Positions 26,246 to 45,868 of a stretch of 64,000 nucleotides of DNA are shown piece after piece. A program made the position numbers and the translations under genes. The notes beneath the pieces were generated by a model. That model had not been told where the DNA came from. It ran no database searches and saw nothing but the letters and a program-made list of their open reading frames with translations. The number at the start of each line of letters is the position of its first letter. Positions within the stretch are counted from its first letter, which is position 1. Source of the stretch: Streptomyces venezuelae (GTDB lineage Bacteria > Actinomycetota > Actinomycetes > Streptomycetales > Streptomycetaceae); NCBI RefSeq assembly GCF_008642335.1, contig NZ_CP029191.1, forward strand, positions 558,001 to 622,000, in the 5' to 3' direction.

Positions 26246-27769
26246 ATGAACCACGGCACAGGTAAGGCGACCACTACCGATGCCGGCGTACCGGTCGAAA
26301 GCGACGAACACTCGCTCACCGTCGGCGCCGGCGGCCCGATCCTCCTCCAGGACTCCTATCTGATCGAACAGATGGCGCAGTTCAACCGGGAGCGCATCCC
26401 CGAGCGCCAGCCGCACGCCAAGGGCAGCGGCGCCTTCGGCCACTTCGAGGTCACCGGGGACGTCAGCCGTTACACGAAGGCGGCACTCTTCCAGCCCGGC
26501 GCGCGCACCGATCTGGTCGTCCGGTTCTCGACCGTGGCCGGTGAGCGCGGCAGCCCGGACACGTGGCGCGACCCGCGCGGCTTCGCGGTGAAGTTCTACA
26601 CCAGCGAGGGCAACTACGACATGGTCGGGAACAACACCCCGGTCTTCTTCGTGAAGGACCCGATGAAGTTCCAGCACTTCATCCGGTCGCAGAAGCGCCG
26701 CGCGGACAACAACCTGCGCGACCACGACATGCAGTGGGACTTCTGGACCCTGTCGCCCGAGTCCGCCCACCAGGTCACGTGGCTGATGGGCGACCGCGGC
26801 ATCCCGCGCAGCTGGCGCCACATGAACGGGTACTCCTCGCACACCTACATGTGGATCAACGAGCAGGGCGAGCGGTTCTGGGTGAAGTACCACTTCAAGA
26901 CCGACCAGGGCGTCGAGAACTTCACCCAGCACGAGGGCGACCAGATGGCCGCGGCCGACACGGACTACCACACCCGTGATCTCTTCGAGCACATCCGGGA
27001 CGGGGACTACCCGAGCTGGACGCTGTACGTGCAGGTCATGCCGTACGAGGAAGCGGCCACGTACCGGTTCAACCCGTTCGACCTGACGAAGGTGTGGCCG
27101 CACGGCGACTATCCACTCGTCGAGGTCGGCAGGATGACCCTGGACCGCAACCCGACGGACAACCACGCCGAGATCGAGCAGGCGGCGTTCCAGCCCAACA
27201 ACCTGGTCCCCGGCATCGGCCCGAGCCCCGACCGCATGCTGCTGGCCCGGCTGTTCTCGTACGCCGACGCGCACCGCTACCGGATCGGCGCGAACTACCA
27301 GCAGCTGCCCGTGAACGCCCCGGTCGTGCCCGTCCACACGTATTCCAAGGACGGGGCGATGGCGTTCCACAAGCGCCAGGACCCGGTCTACGCGCCGAAC
27401 TCGAAGGGCGGTCCCGCAGCCGACACGGCCCGCTACGGCTCCCCGCCCAGCTGGTACGCGGACGGCGACATCACCCGCGCCGCCTACGTCGACCATGCCG
27501 AGGACGACGACTGGGGCCAGCCGGGCACCATGGTCCGCGAAGTGCTCGACGACGCCGAGCGCGACCGGCTCGTCGACAACGTCGTCGGGCACCTGCTCAA
27601 CGGCGTGACCGAGCCGGTGCTCGTCAGGGCCTTCGAGTACTGGTCGAACATCGACAAGTCGATCGGTGAGCGCATCGAGCAGGGGGTGCGCGCCAAGGCG
27701 AACGAGAAGGACCCGAAGGCCGCGGAGCAGGCCAACCCGGCACGCAGCAGCATGCAGGACAAGGCCTGA
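26246..27769 (+). CDS. Monofunctional small-subunit heme catalase
   Basis: 507 residues, clade 3 size. Distal His in [11 protein letters not shown] (about 57), Asn in V-G-N-N-T-P-V-F-F, and heme-ligand Tyr in [11 protein letters not shown] (about 336) are present. It differs clearly from the 2460-4118 catalase, so the two are not a recent duplicate. A stress-sigma-like promoter lies upstream, and the preceding coupled genes may feed the same response. It converges on the MFS exporter with 12 bp between stops. Confidence 0.95.
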   Translation: MNHGTGKATTTDAGVPVESDEHSLTVGAGGPILLQDSYLIEQMAQFNRERIPERQPHAKGSGAFGHFEVTGDVSRYTKAALFQPGARTDLVVRFSTVAGERGSPDTWRDPRGFAVKFYTSEGNYDMVGNNTPVFFVKDPMKFQHFIRSQKRRADNNLRDHDMQWDFWTLSPESAHQVTWLMGDRGIPRSWRHMNGYSSHTYMWINEQGERFWVKYHFKTDQGVENFTQHEGDQMAAADTDYHTRDLFEHIRDGDYPSWTLYVQVMPYEEAATYRFNPFDLTKVWPHGDYPLVEVGRMTLDRNPTDNHAEIEQAAFQPNNLVPGIGPSPDRMLLARLFSYADAHRYRIGANYQQLPVNAPVVPVHTYSKDGAMAFHKRQDPVYAPNSKGGPAADTARYGSPPSWYADGDITRAAYVDHAEDDDWGQPGTMVREVLDDAERDRLVDNVVGHLLNGVTEPVLVRAFEYWSNIDKSIGERIEQGVRAKANEKDPKAAEQANPARSSMQDKA

Positions 27770-27781
27770 CCGCTCCCCGTC

Positions 27782-29196
27782 TCATCTCCTGGGTCGGGTC
27801 CTCGGCAGCCTCGTCGCTCCGGCGGCGGCGAGCAGACAGAGGCCGAGGACCCACCAGAAGGTGTCGCCGAACGCGGCGGAGATGTCGGGGTCCCGGGCCG
27901 CGAGCCGGTTCTCGAGGACCACGGCGAGGGCGGCCGTGCCGACCGAACCGCCCACCGTGTTGAGCAGGTTGAGCGCTCCGGCCGCACGCGGGAGCTGTTC
28001 GGGCTCGATGCGGCTGTAGACGATGTTCATCACGGGCGCGCCGATCATCGCCATCCCGATGCCGCGGACCGCGAGCGCCGCGATGATCACCGCGTCCGGC
28101 GGTTCGTGGCCGAGCAGGGTGAACGGGACCGTCCCCGCGAGGATCAGGGCGATGCCGGTGACGACCAGGGTCCGCGGCGCGACCTTGTCGATGGTGCGGT
28201 TGACCAGGACGGACCCGGCCGCCGCGCCGATGCCCTGCGGGGCGAGCAGCAGCCCGGCCTGCCACGCGGAGAGGCCGCGGCCCGTCTGGAAGTACAGCGG
28301 CAGCAGGAACGTCGTGCCGAACACCGACGCGCCGAGGACGAGCAGCGCGAGGGCCGCCGCCCCGAACGGTGGCCGGGCGAACAGCCGGGGGTCGACCAGC
28401 GGCGTGGCGCGGGTGCGCAGTCCGTGCACGGCGAAGCCCGCCAGCATCGCGAGGCCCGCCGTCACGCCGAGCGCCGCGGGCAGGTCGCGGCCGTGGGCGA
28501 CCTCGGTGAGCCCGTACACGAGGACGGCGAGGCCGGGCGAGAGCAGCATGGCGCCCCGCAGGTCGAACGCCGTGCGCCGGGGCGCCGGGGGCACCGCGGG
28601 CACGTGGCGGCGGGCGAGAACGGCGGCGACCGCGCCGATCGGCAGGTTGACGAGGAACAGCCACGGCCAGGACGCCGCGCTGAGGATGGCGCCGCCGACG
28701 AGCGGGCCGAACACCGGTGACAGCAGCGGGACGACGGCGACGACGCTGATCACGCGGCCGGTGCGGTGGCGGCCCGCGATGCGGGCGAGCAGCGCCTGAC
28801 CGGTCGCGGGCAGCAGCCCGCCGCCGAGCCCCTGGACCACCCGGAACACGATCAGGCTGGTCGCCGACCAGGCGAGCGCGCACAGCACCGAGCCGAGCAG
28901 GAACACGCCGACGGCGGCGAGCCAGGTGCGTCGGCCGCCGAAGCGGTCGGCGAGCCAGCCGGACGCGGGGACGGCCGCGACGACGGCCAGGAGGTAGGCG
29001 GTGCTGACCCACTGGATGTCGGCGACCGACGCGTCGAACTCCTCGGTGAGGCGGTCGATGCCGACGCTGACGATGGTGGCGTCCAGCGTGGCCATGAAGG
29101 TGCCGAGGACCAGGATGAACGCGATGCGCAGCAGCTGTCCGTCGACCCGGTCGGCGGGCGGCGCGGTCTCCGTCGCCCGGCCCCCTGGAGCGCTGG

Positions 29197-29200
<4 letters not shown>
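27782..29200 (-). CDS. MFS exporter (DHA2-type, 14 helices), probable siderophore efflux
   Basis: 472-residue major facilitator with many hydrophobic segments. The motif-A region G-W-L-A-D-R-F-G-G-R-R (about 81-91) and the motif-C-like G-P-L-V-G-G are conserved. The ATG at 29200 overlaps the NRPS stop codon (ATGA), so it is the last gene of the iron-regulated operon that starts at 43060. Export of the finished siderophore is the natural role; drug export is the alternative. Confidence 0.86.
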
Positions 29201-39240
<10,040 letters not shown>

Positions 39241-39241
39241 C

Positions 39242-40027
39242 TTACTCTCCTTGCAGGGTGGGGACGACCATCGGCGTGGCGGTGACCGGGTCGGGGACGA
39301 TGACGCTGGGCAGGTCGAAGACGTCCTTGATCAGCGCGGCGTCCACGATGTCCCCGGGGTCGCCCTCGGCGACGACCCGGCCGTCCTTCATGGCGACGAG
39401 GTGGTCGGCGAAGCGGCACGCCTGGTTGATGTCGTGGAGTACGGCGATGACGGTGCGGCCCTCGTCGCGCAACCTGGCGAGCAGGCCGAGCAGTTGGTAC
39501 TGGTGGGTGATGTCGAGGAACGACGTCGGTTCGTCGAGCAGGAGGTAGGGCGTCTCCTGGGCGAGGACCATCGCCATCCACACGCGCTGGCGCTGTCCGC
39601 CGGACAGCTGCTGCGCGGGACGGTCGCCGAGGTCCTCGACCCCTGCGGCCACCATCGCCTCGTCGATGGCCGCGTCGTCGTCCGGCGAGCGCAGGGCGAG
39701 CAGCGACTGGTGCGGGAAGCGGCCCCTGGCGACGAGCTGGCGGACCTTGATGTCCTCGGGGGCGAGGGGGTCCTGCGGCAGGAAGCCGAGCTGCTTGGCG
39801 AGGGCCTTGGCGGGGTAGCCGCCGACTTCGCGGCCGTCGAACTCGACGTGCCCTTCGTGGGGGCGCAGCAGTCGTACGAGCGACCGCAACAGGGTCGATT
39901 TGCCACAGGCGTTGGGGCCCACGATGGCGGTGAACGCGCCGTCGGGGACGTCCAGGTTCAGCCGGGTGGAGACCACCCGGTCTCCGTAGCGCAGGGTGAT
40001 GTCCCGCGCGGTCAGGCGTGCGGTCAC
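39242..40027 (-). CDS. Ferric-siderophore ABC transporter ATP-binding protein
   Basis: 261-residue FepC/FhuC-type ATPase: Walker A G-P-N-A-C-G-K-S-T (about 37-45), signature L-S-G-G-Q-R-Q-R (about 141-148), Walker B Y-L-L-L-D-E-P-T and switch histidine V-L-H-D-I-N. The GTG at 40027 overlaps the upstream permease stop. Its TAA is followed one base later by the NRPS start, so uptake and synthesis are co-translated. It powers import of the iron complex through the two FecCD permeases. Confidence 0.93.
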   Translation of the reverse strand: MTARLTARDITLRYGDRVVSTRLNLDVPDGAFTAIVGPNACGKSTLLRSLVRLLRPHEGHVEFDGREVGGYPAKALAKQLGFLPQDPLAPEDIKVRQLVARGRFPHQSLLALRSPDDDAAIDEAMVAAGVEDLGDRPAQQLSGGQRQRVWMAMVLAQETPYLLLDEPTSFLDITHQYQLLGLLARLRDEGRTVIAVLHDINQACRFADHLVAMKDGRVVAEGDPGDIVDAALIKDVFDLPSVIVPDPVTATPMVVPTLQGE

Positions 40028-41046
40028 GCGCGCGCCACCTCCTTGCTGAGGAGCCAGATCAAGTAGCAGCCGCCGATCGCGGTGCTGACGACGCCGACCG
40101 GCAGGGCGACGGGTGCGAGCAGCATCTGGGCGATCAGGTCGGCGCCCTGGAGCAGTACCGCGCCGGTCAGCGCGGCGGGGAGCAGCGGTACGCCCGCGGC
40201 GCCCGCGAGCCTGCGGCCGATCTGCGGGGCGGCGAGGGCGATGAACGCGATCGGTCCGGCGACGGCGGTCACCGTGGCGGTGCAGCCGACGCCGACGAGC
40301 ACCATGAGCAGCCGCAGCCGGGTCAGTCCGACGCCGGTGGTCACGGCGATGGCGTCGCCGAGTGCCGCCTGGTGCATGGCGTGCGCCCGCGACGCCATGA
40401 GGGCGAGGAGCACGGCGATGACGGTGAAGGGGATGCCCAGGTCCTCCCAGCCGACTCCGGCGAGGGAGCCCGCGCTCCAGCCGACGGCGGCGATCGCCAC
40501 TTCCAGGTCGGCGCGGAGCACGATCCACGAGTTGACCGCGGTGACCATCGCGTTGACGGCGATGCCGATGACGACGAGTCGCAGTCCGGAGAAGCCGCGG
40601 TCGAACGAGAGCAGGTAGATCACGGCGGCGATGGCCAGTCCGCCGAGCACCGACCCTGTGGCCAGCTGGGCGGAGGTGCCCGACAGGACGGTGAGGGCGA
40701 GGAGGGCGCCGGTGTAGGCGCCCGCGTCGAGGCCGATCACGTCGGGGCTGCCCAGCGGGTTGCGCGTGAGGTTCTGGAAGAGGGCACCGGCGACGCCGAG
40801 GGCGGCGCCGAAGACCAGTCCGGCGAGGACGCGGGGCAGCCGCCAGTCGGAGATGACCACGGAGCGGTGGGTGCCGGTGAGTGAGGCGAACACCTCGCCG
40901 GGGGTGGACCACGACGTGCCGTAGCAGAGTCCGAGCAGGCCGAGGCCGAGCATCAGGACGGTCATGACGGCGACGAGGACCACCGTGCGGCGTTCGGTTC
41001 TCGGTATGAGGGTGTGCACGGCTCTTCTCGTCACGAGTGTGTTCAC
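40024..41046 (-). CDS. Ferric-siderophore ABC permease (FecCD), second subunit
   Basis: 340 residues with about ten membrane helices and FecCD motifs (…N-P-L-G-S-P-D-V-I-G…, …I-A-F-I-A-L-A-A-P-Q-I-G-R-R…, which contacts the ATPase). The GTG at 41046 overlaps the preceding permease by GTGA, and its own stop overlaps the ATPase start. It forms a heterodimeric channel with the 41043-42068 protein. Confidence 0.92.
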   Translation of the reverse strand: MNTLVTRRAVHTLIPRTERRTVVLVAVMTVLMLGLGLLGLCYGTSWSTPGEVFASLTGTHRSVVISDWRLPRVLAGLVFGAALGVAGALFQNLTRNPLGSPDVIGLDAGAYTGALLALTVLSGTSAQLATGSVLGGLAIAAVIYLLSFDRGFSGLRLVVIGIAVNAMVTAVNSWIVLRADLEVAIAAVGWSAGSLAGVGWEDLGIPFTVIAVLLALMASRAHAMHQAALGDAIAVTTGVGLTRLRLLMVLVGVGCTATVTAVAGPIAFIALAAPQIGRRLAGAAGVPLLPAALTGAVLLQGADLIAQMLLAPVALPVGVVSTAIGGCYLIWLLSKEVARA

Positions 41047-42068
41047 AGCGACCCCGCCCCGTAGCGGCGCACGGCCCAGATGAGCATGGGGCCGCCGAGG
41101 AACGCGGTCACGATGGCCACCGGCACCTCGCCGGTGGGCAGCAGGACGCGCGAGCCGATGTCGGCGACGAGCAGCAGGATCGGGCCGAGCACCATCGTGT
41201 AGAGGATCAGCCACGGCACGGAGCCGCCGGCGGGCCTGCGGACCAGGTGCGGGACGATCAGGCCGACGAACAGGATGGGTCCCGCCACCGCGGTCGCCGC
41301 GCCGCTGAGCACGGTGATCAGCACGAGGGCGGCGACCCGCACGCGTCCGACGTTCGCGCCGAGGGTGTGCGCGACGGTCGCGCCGAGCGACAGGGCGTTG
41401 AGCGCCCGGCTCAGCAGCAGCGCGCCGATGAGGGCGAGGGCGATGACCGTCATGGGCAGGGCCATGGGGGCCTGTTCGCGGGCCGCGAGGGAGCCGACCG
41501 ACCAGAACCGGTACGCGTCGAAGGTGTCGGGGAGCATCAGGCGCAGGCCCAGGGCGACGCCGTTCAGCACGGCGGTGAGGGCGACGCCCGCGAGCACCAG
41601 ACGCAGCGGCGAGTGCCGTCCGACCGCGACGACGAGGAGTGCGGCGACGACCGAGCCGATGACCGCCAAGCCCAGCTCACCGGCTTGATCGACCGTCAGC
41701 CCGAGCGCCGAGCCGATGGTGACGGAGAATCCGGCCCCCGCCGTGACCCCGAGGATGCCGGGTTCGGCGAGGGGGTTGCGGGCCAGCGTCTGGATGAGGG
41801 CGCCCGCCACCGCGAGGGCCGCGCCCACCACGATGGCGAGCAGGGCGCGCGGCGCGCGGACGTCCCGCACGATCACGTGGTCGTCGTTGGAACCCTGGTA
41901 GTCGAACAGGGCCCGTACGACCTCGCCGGGCGCGACCGAGCGGGCGCCGATGCCGATGCTGAGCACGGCGACGACGGCCATCAGCACCAGGCCGCCGACG
42001 AGCAGGCCGGTCCGCGAGACGGTCTTTCCGGTTCCGGCCGCCTCACGGGCGCGGCCCGCGACGGTCAC
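41043..42068 (-). CDS. Ferric-siderophore ABC permease (FecCD), first subunit
   Basis: 341 residues, about ten membrane helices. Motifs N-P-L-A-E-P-G-I-L-G (about 104-113) and G-P-I-L-F-V-G-L-I-V-P-H-L-V-R (late) are the conserved FecCD signatures. It starts with a GTG at 42068 overlapping the binding-protein stop. Together with its neighbour it transports the iron-loaded siderophore into the cytoplasm. Confidence 0.92.
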   Translation of the reverse strand: MTVAGRAREAAGTGKTVSRTGLLVGGLVLMAVVAVLSIGIGARSVAPGEVVRALFDYQGSNDDHVIVRDVRAPRALLAIVVGAALAVAGALIQTLARNPLAEPGILGVTAGAGFSVTIGSALGLTVDQAGELGLAVIGSVVAALLVVAVGRHSPLRLVLAGVALTAVLNGVALGLRLMLPDTFDAYRFWSVGSLAAREQAPMALPMTVIALALIGALLLSRALNALSLGATVAHTLGANVGRVRVAALVLITVLSGAATAVAGPILFVGLIVPHLVRRPAGGSVPWLILYTMVLGPILLLVADIGSRVLLPTGEVPVAIVTAFLGGPMLIWAVRRYGAGSL

Positions 42069-43060
42069 CGCTTCAGGAGCGGAGCGAACGACGTGTCGAT
42101 CGCGTCCAGGGTCTGCATGGCCTGCCCATAGGTCGCGGCCTCGGTGTAGCGGATCGGGAAGGTCTTGCCGGCCTTGACGGCGGGCAGGTTCTTCCACAGC
42201 TTGGAGTCCATGACGTACTTGACCGGCTTGGGGACGCTGCCGTCGGGGTTGACGGAGTAGGTGATGGCGTCGGCCTTGCCGAGGGCGTCCGGCAGTTCCT
42301 CGATGGAGGGGTACTCGCTGACGGCCTTCGAGCCGGGTCCCGGCTCCTTGACCTTGCCGTAGTACTTCGCGCCGACGTCCTCGGCGATGTTGGTGCCCCA
42401 CGAGCCGCCGAACTCGCGCTGGAACGTGCCCTTCGCGGTCTCGCCGTACGCGCCGACGTGGCCGAGCTTCAGCTGGGGCAGCACGTTCGCGTACTTCTTG
42501 GCCAGCTTGCCGGCCTCGGTCTCGTACTTCTCCTTCGCGGCGTCGAACTTCTTCAGCGCGCCCGCCGCGTCGGACTGCTTGTGGGCCAGCTTGCGCCAGG
42601 CGGACGGCACGGTCGGGCCGATCGCGACGACGGGAGCGATGCCTTCGAGCCGCTTGACGTCGATGTCGCCGAGGACCGGGGCGGGCACGCCGATGACGAT
42701 CAGGTCGGGCTCGGCCTCGGCGATGGCCTCGTAGTTGGTCTCGGTCGCGAGCTCGCCCGCCACCTTGGGCGTCTTCTTGTACGTGGCGAGGTCCTGCTTG
42801 CTCATCATCGACTCGCCCCGCTTCCAGGACGAGATGCCGACGAGGGGGGCGCCGCCCTCGATCAGGGCCGGGACGGCGTAGCCGGTGGCGACCACACGCT
42901 TCGGGTCGGACGGAATCTTGATCTTGCCGTTGTCCGCAGCGAACGTCCGGGTCTTCCCCTTGCCGGAGTCGTCCGATCCGCCGTCCGACGAACCGCACCC
43001 GGTCACCAACAGGGCCAGCGCCACGGCACCGACCAGGCCCGACGATCTGCGTATGGACAT
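42065..43060 (-). CDS. Ferric-siderophore substrate-binding lipoprotein
   Basis: 331 residues with a lipoprotein signal: hydrophobic residues 8-19 then lipobox L-V-T-G-C, lipidated at Cys22. The body is a FepB/FhuD-type class III binding fold (…PKRVVATGY…, …EAIAEAEPDLIVI…). It is the first gene of the operon, 18 bp downstream of an iron box, so it should be derepressed when iron is scarce. It captures the siderophore at the membrane surface and hands it to the FecCD permeases. Confidence 0.93.
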   Translation of the reverse strand: MSIRRSSGLVGAVALALLVTGCGSSDGGSDDSGKGKTRTFAADNGKIKIPSDPKRVVATGYAVPALIEGGAPLVGISSWKRGESMMSKQDLATYKKTPKVAGELATETNYEAIAEAEPDLIVIGVPAPVLGDIDVKRLEGIAPVVAIGPTVPSAWRKLAHKQSDAAGALKKFDAAKEKYETEAGKLAKKYANVLPQLKLGHVGAYGETAKGTFQREFGGSWGTNIAEDVGAKYYGKVKEPGPGSKAVSEYPSIEELPDALGKADAITYSVNPDGSVPKPVKYVMDSKLWKNLPAVKAGKTFPIRYTEAATYGQAMQTLDAIDTSFAPLLKR

Positions 43061-43077
43061 GTCTCGCTCCTTGTTAC

Positions 43078-43096
43078 TTAGGTAAGGCTCACCTTA
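43078..43096. promoter_or_regulatory. Iron box (DmdR/IdeR-type) before the uptake-NRPS operon
   Basis: TTAGGTAAGGCTCACCTTA matches the actinobacterial iron box TTAGGTTAGGCTAACCTAA at 16 of 19 positions. It lies 18 bp upstream of the binding-protein start. Iron-loaded DmdR1/IdeR represses from such sites. Confidence 0.85.
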
Positions 43097-43164
43097 GTAG
43101 ATGGCCCTCTCGGCAGGTCAATCGGGGCGCGTGACGATGTCGCGCGCCCGGTCCGGCCGGTTGA

Positions 43165-44016
43165 TCAGTGGTCGTCCTCGTCGAAGTCGGCGACGCCGCG
43201 CTTCCAGTACCCGGTGATGTCGTGGTCGGCCTTGCCGAGCCCCAACTCGTCGCGGACCCAGCGGCGCAGGGGCTTGATCTGGCCCGCTTCACCGGCGACC
43301 CACACGTAGACGCGCTCCCCCTCGGGCACGGTCACCGCGGTCACGGCACGCTCCAGAGCCCCGCCCGTACCCGCGGGCAGCCCGCCGCGGTGCAGCCAGC
43401 GCACCTCGAAGCCCTCGGGCGCGGACAGCTCGATCTCCTCGCCGGCGTCGGCGACTTCGACGAACGCCCAGCCCTTCGCGGTCCGCGGCAGCTCCTCCAG
43501 CCACCGCGCGATGGCGGGCAGGGCCGTGATGTCACCGGCGAGCAGATAGCGGTCGTAGGCGTGCGGGACGATCAGGCCACCGGGCGGTCCCGCGACGTGC
43601 ACGACAGCGCCGGGCTCGACCGTGTGCGCCCAGTCCGACGCGAGGCCGCCGTCGTGCGGGACGATGTCGATGTCGAGTTCGCCCGTGGCGGGGTCGTAGC
43701 GGCGCACGGTGTACTCGCGCGAGGTGGGCGCGGGCCGGGGCCAGCGCAGCATTGCCCCGTTGCGCTCGGGCAGCCGCAGCTCGCCGTCCGGTTCCGGGAA
43801 GATGAGCTTCACGTGCTCGTCCGGGGCGTGCGCCTCGAACCCCTCGGTGCCGGGGCCGCCCAAGGTCAGCCGCAGCAGCCCTTCGCCGACCTTGGCGGTG
43901 CGGACGACCTCGGTCTTCCGGATGCCGATCGGATAGCCCACCTTCTCGGCGTGCGACCCTTCGCGGACCTCGGCGATCCGGTCCAGGTGGCGGTGGCGGT
44001 GGTCGACCCGGGTCAC
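43165..44016 (-). CDS. Siderophore-interacting FAD protein (ferric-siderophore reductase, ViuB family)
   Basis: 283 residues. FAD motif R-E-Y-T-V-R-R-Y (about 98-105), G-D-I-T-A-L-P-A-I (about 159-167) and W-V-A-G-E-A-G-Q-I-K (about 234-243) are characteristic of siderophore-interacting proteins, which use NAD(P)H to release iron from ferric siderophores in the cytosol. The GTG at 44016 overlaps the carrier protein stop. Frame runs upstream but without a ribosome site. Confidence 0.9.
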   Translation of the reverse strand: MTRVDHRHRHLDRIAEVREGSHAEKVGYPIGIRKTEVVRTAKVGEGLLRLTLGGPGTEGFEAHAPDEHVKLIFPEPDGELRLPERNGAMLRWPRPAPTSREYTVRRYDPATGELDIDIVPHDGGLASDWAHTVEPGAVVHVAGPPGGLIVPHAYDRYLLAGDITALPAIARWLEELPRTAKGWAFVEVADAGEEIELSAPEGFEVRWLHRGGLPAGTGGALERAVTAVTVPEGERVYVWVAGEAGQIKPLRRWVRDELGLGKADHDITGYWKRGVADFDEDDH

Positions 44017-44252
44017 GCGGCACGCTCCGTCAGGAGAGCCGTCCAGTGGCCCAGTTCGGGCTGCTCGGCCAGGTCGGGGAACTCCAGCGCGGTCGCCCCC
44101 GCGGCACGCCACCGCTGAACCAGGGTCATGATCCGCACCGAGTCGAGACCGAGGTCGAACAGGTCCTCGTCCGGAGCGATCTCGGCGGGGTCGCAGTCGA
44201 GCAGCTCCGCGATGTCGGCGCGGACGCGCTCGGGCGACAAGCTCTGGTTCAT
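44013..44252 (-). CDS. Freestanding aryl-carrier-like protein
   Basis: 79 residues, ATG with AAGGAG. The phosphopantetheine motif D-L-G-L-D-S-V-R-I-M (Ser about 42), followed by R-W-R, is closest to the aryl-carrier domain of EntB/DhbB, which carries 2,3-dihydroxybenzoate. Carrier domains for aryl acids are usually fused to an isochorismatase; here it is alone. It probably presents an aryl group to the first condensation domain of the NRPS. It is the first gene after the second iron box. No aryl-AMP ligase is in the window. Confidence 0.82.
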   Translation of the reverse strand: MNQSLSPERVRADIAELLDCDPAEIAPDEDLFDLGLDSVRIMTLVQRWRAAGATALEFPDLAEQPELGHWTALLTERAA

Positions 44253-44306
44253 CGGACGCTCCTTCAGGAAAACACGCAGCACGGGCTCTCCTCCCCCGGC
44301 CCGTAC

Positions 44307-44325
44307 TCAGGGAAGGCTAACCTAA
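44307..44325. promoter_or_regulatory. Iron box before the carrier-reductase operon
   Basis: TCAGGGAAGGCTAACCTAA matches the iron-box consensus at 16 of 19 positions. It lies 55 bp upstream of the carrier protein start, so the two siderophore transcripts share one regulator. Confidence 0.78.
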
Positions 44326-44348
44326 CTTAGCCATGGTGATCACGTGAA

Positions 44349-44378
44349 AACGGGAGGCCTGAATGAAGGCCTCCCGTT
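44349..44378. terminator. Terminator after mycothione reductase
   Basis: Arms 44349-44360 and 44367-44378 form a perfect 12-bp stem with a 6-base loop. Read on the minus strand it is followed by TTTT, a classic intrinsic terminator for the gene ending at 44423. Confidence 0.82.
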
Positions 44379-44422
44379 GTTCCGTGCCGATGGCCGCGTC
44401 TCGCGTGCCGCGTGTCGAAGCG

Positions 44423-45787
44423 TCACATGGCGTCGCGCAGGGCGTTCTCGACCACTTCGGTCAGGGCCGGGTGGATCCACAGCGGACGCTCGGCGACGTC
44501 CCGCGCCGTCAGCCCGAAGGTCATCGCGAGGACGAGCGGCTGGATGAGGGTGGCGGCCTGCGGTCCCAGCACGTGCGCGCCGAGCAGGCGGCCCGTCCCC
44601 CGGTCCACCAACACCTTGCAGAAGCCCTGGGTCTCCTCCAGGGCCCAGCCGTACGCCACGTCCTCGTACCGGCGCGTGCCGACCACGTACTCCTTGCCCC
44701 GCTCGCGGGCCTCCTGTTCGGTGAGCCCCACCTGGGCGATCTGGGGCCGGGTGAACACGGCCGCGGGCACCACGTCGTACGACATCGTGCGCGGCTCGTC
44801 GGGGTGCAGGAGGTTGTGGGCCACCACTTCGGCCTCGCGGTTGGCCACATGCTTCAAGGGCGGTCCGGGGATGATGTCGCCGAGCGCCCAGACGCCCTCG
44901 GCGCCGGTCCGCAGCTGCGTGTCGACCTCGATCATTCCCTTGTCGTCGCACGCGATGCCCGCCTTGTCCAGGTCGAGCGTGTCGCTGTTGGGCTCGCGGC
45001 CCACGGCGACGAGCAGCGTGTCGGCCTCGACGACCGCGTCGTCGTCGAGCGTGAGGCGCAGCCGCCCGGGGCTTCCCTCCACACGGACCAGCTCGCGGCC
45101 GAGCCGCAGGTCGTACTGGTCGCGCACGGCGTCGGTGAAGGCCGCCGCGACCGATTCGTCCTGCTCGGCGAGGAGCGTGTCCTTCTTCTCGACGACGGTG
45201 ACGTCGGTGCCCGCCGCGTGGAAGACGTGGGCGAGCTCTGCGGCGATGTAGCCGCCGCCGAGGACCACCATCCGCTCGGGCACCTCGTCGAGGCGCATCA
45301 CGGTGTCGGACGTCTCGAAGGGCAGACCGGAGTCGGCGACCGGGGGCGGGACGACGGGGCGGCCGCCCGCCGCGACGACGATCCGGTCCGCGCGCAGCGT
45401 CTCGGTCCCGTCGGCCGTCTCGACCAGGAGCTCGCGCTCTCCGGTGAAGCGGGCGCGGCCGCGGTACACGGTCACGAAGTCCGAGGCGCGGCGGTCGTCC
45501 TCGCCGTCCCGCGACACGGAGTCGAGGCGGTCGAAGACGCGCTCCTGGACGGCCGGCCAGTCGATGCCGTCCGACGTCGCCCGCACGTCGTGCCGATCCG
45601 CTTCCCGTACCCCATCGGCCACCTCGGCCGTCACGGACAGCATCTTGCTGGGGATGCAGCCCGCGTTGAGGCAGGTGCCGCCGAAGGGACCCTCCGCCAC
45701 GACGGCGACGTCCAGACGGGAGAAGCGGTCGTCGATCAGCACGTTTCCGGAGCCGACGCCGAGGACGAGGAGATCATGGTGTCGCAT
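44423..45787 (-). CDS. mtr: Mycothione reductase
   Basis: 454-residue FAD disulfide reductase. N-terminal G-V-G-S-G-N binds FAD. The redox pair is C39-x4-C44 (G-G-T-C-L-N-A-G-C-I-P-S-K), the NADPH motif V-V-L-G-G-G-Y-I-A-A-E-L follows, and the base dyad is H439-P-x-x-T-E444. The short N-terminus without glutathione-binding residues fits mycothione reductase, which keeps mycothiol reduced in actinobacteria, more than lipoamide or mercuric reductase. The start is close to a -10-like element, so it may be leaderless. Confidence 0.85.
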   Translation of the reverse strand: MRHHDLLVLGVGSGNVLIDDRFSRLDVAVVAEGPFGGTCLNAGCIPSKMLSVTAEVADGVREADRHDVRATSDGIDWPAVQERVFDRLDSVSRDGEDDRRASDFVTVYRGRARFTGERELLVETADGTETLRADRIVVAAGGRPVVPPPVADSGLPFETSDTVMRLDEVPERMVVLGGGYIAAELAHVFHAAGTDVTVVEKKDTLLAEQDESVAAAFTDAVRDQYDLRLGRELVRVEGSPGRLRLTLDDDAVVEADTLLVAVGREPNSDTLDLDKAGIACDDKGMIEVDTQLRTGAEGVWALGDIIPGPPLKHVANREAEVVAHNLLHPDEPRTMSYDVVPAAVFTRPQIAQVGLTEQEARERGKEYVVGTRRYEDVAYGWALEETQGFCKVLVDRGTGRLLGAHVLGPQAATLIQPLVLAMTFGLTARDVAERPLWIHPALTEVVENALRDAM

Positions 45788-45801
45788 ATACGGAGAGTAT
45801 C
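45787..45801 (-). promoter_or_regulatory. Possible leaderless promoter of mycothione reductase
   Basis: On the minus strand GATACT (45801-45796) resembles a -10 box, and the ATG begins 9 bases further on. No Shine-Dalgarno is visible. Transcription would then begin at or within a few bases of the start codon. Confidence 0.3.
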
Positions 45802-45868
45802 CACATATGACCTCGGCACACCTCCGGAGCCGCGCCCACCCCTGTGTCCGTCCGCACGCGCGGGCTTG

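Noticed and set aside
2460..27769. The two catalases as a recent duplication
   Set aside because: Their N-termini, lengths and loops differ throughout; only family motifs are shared.
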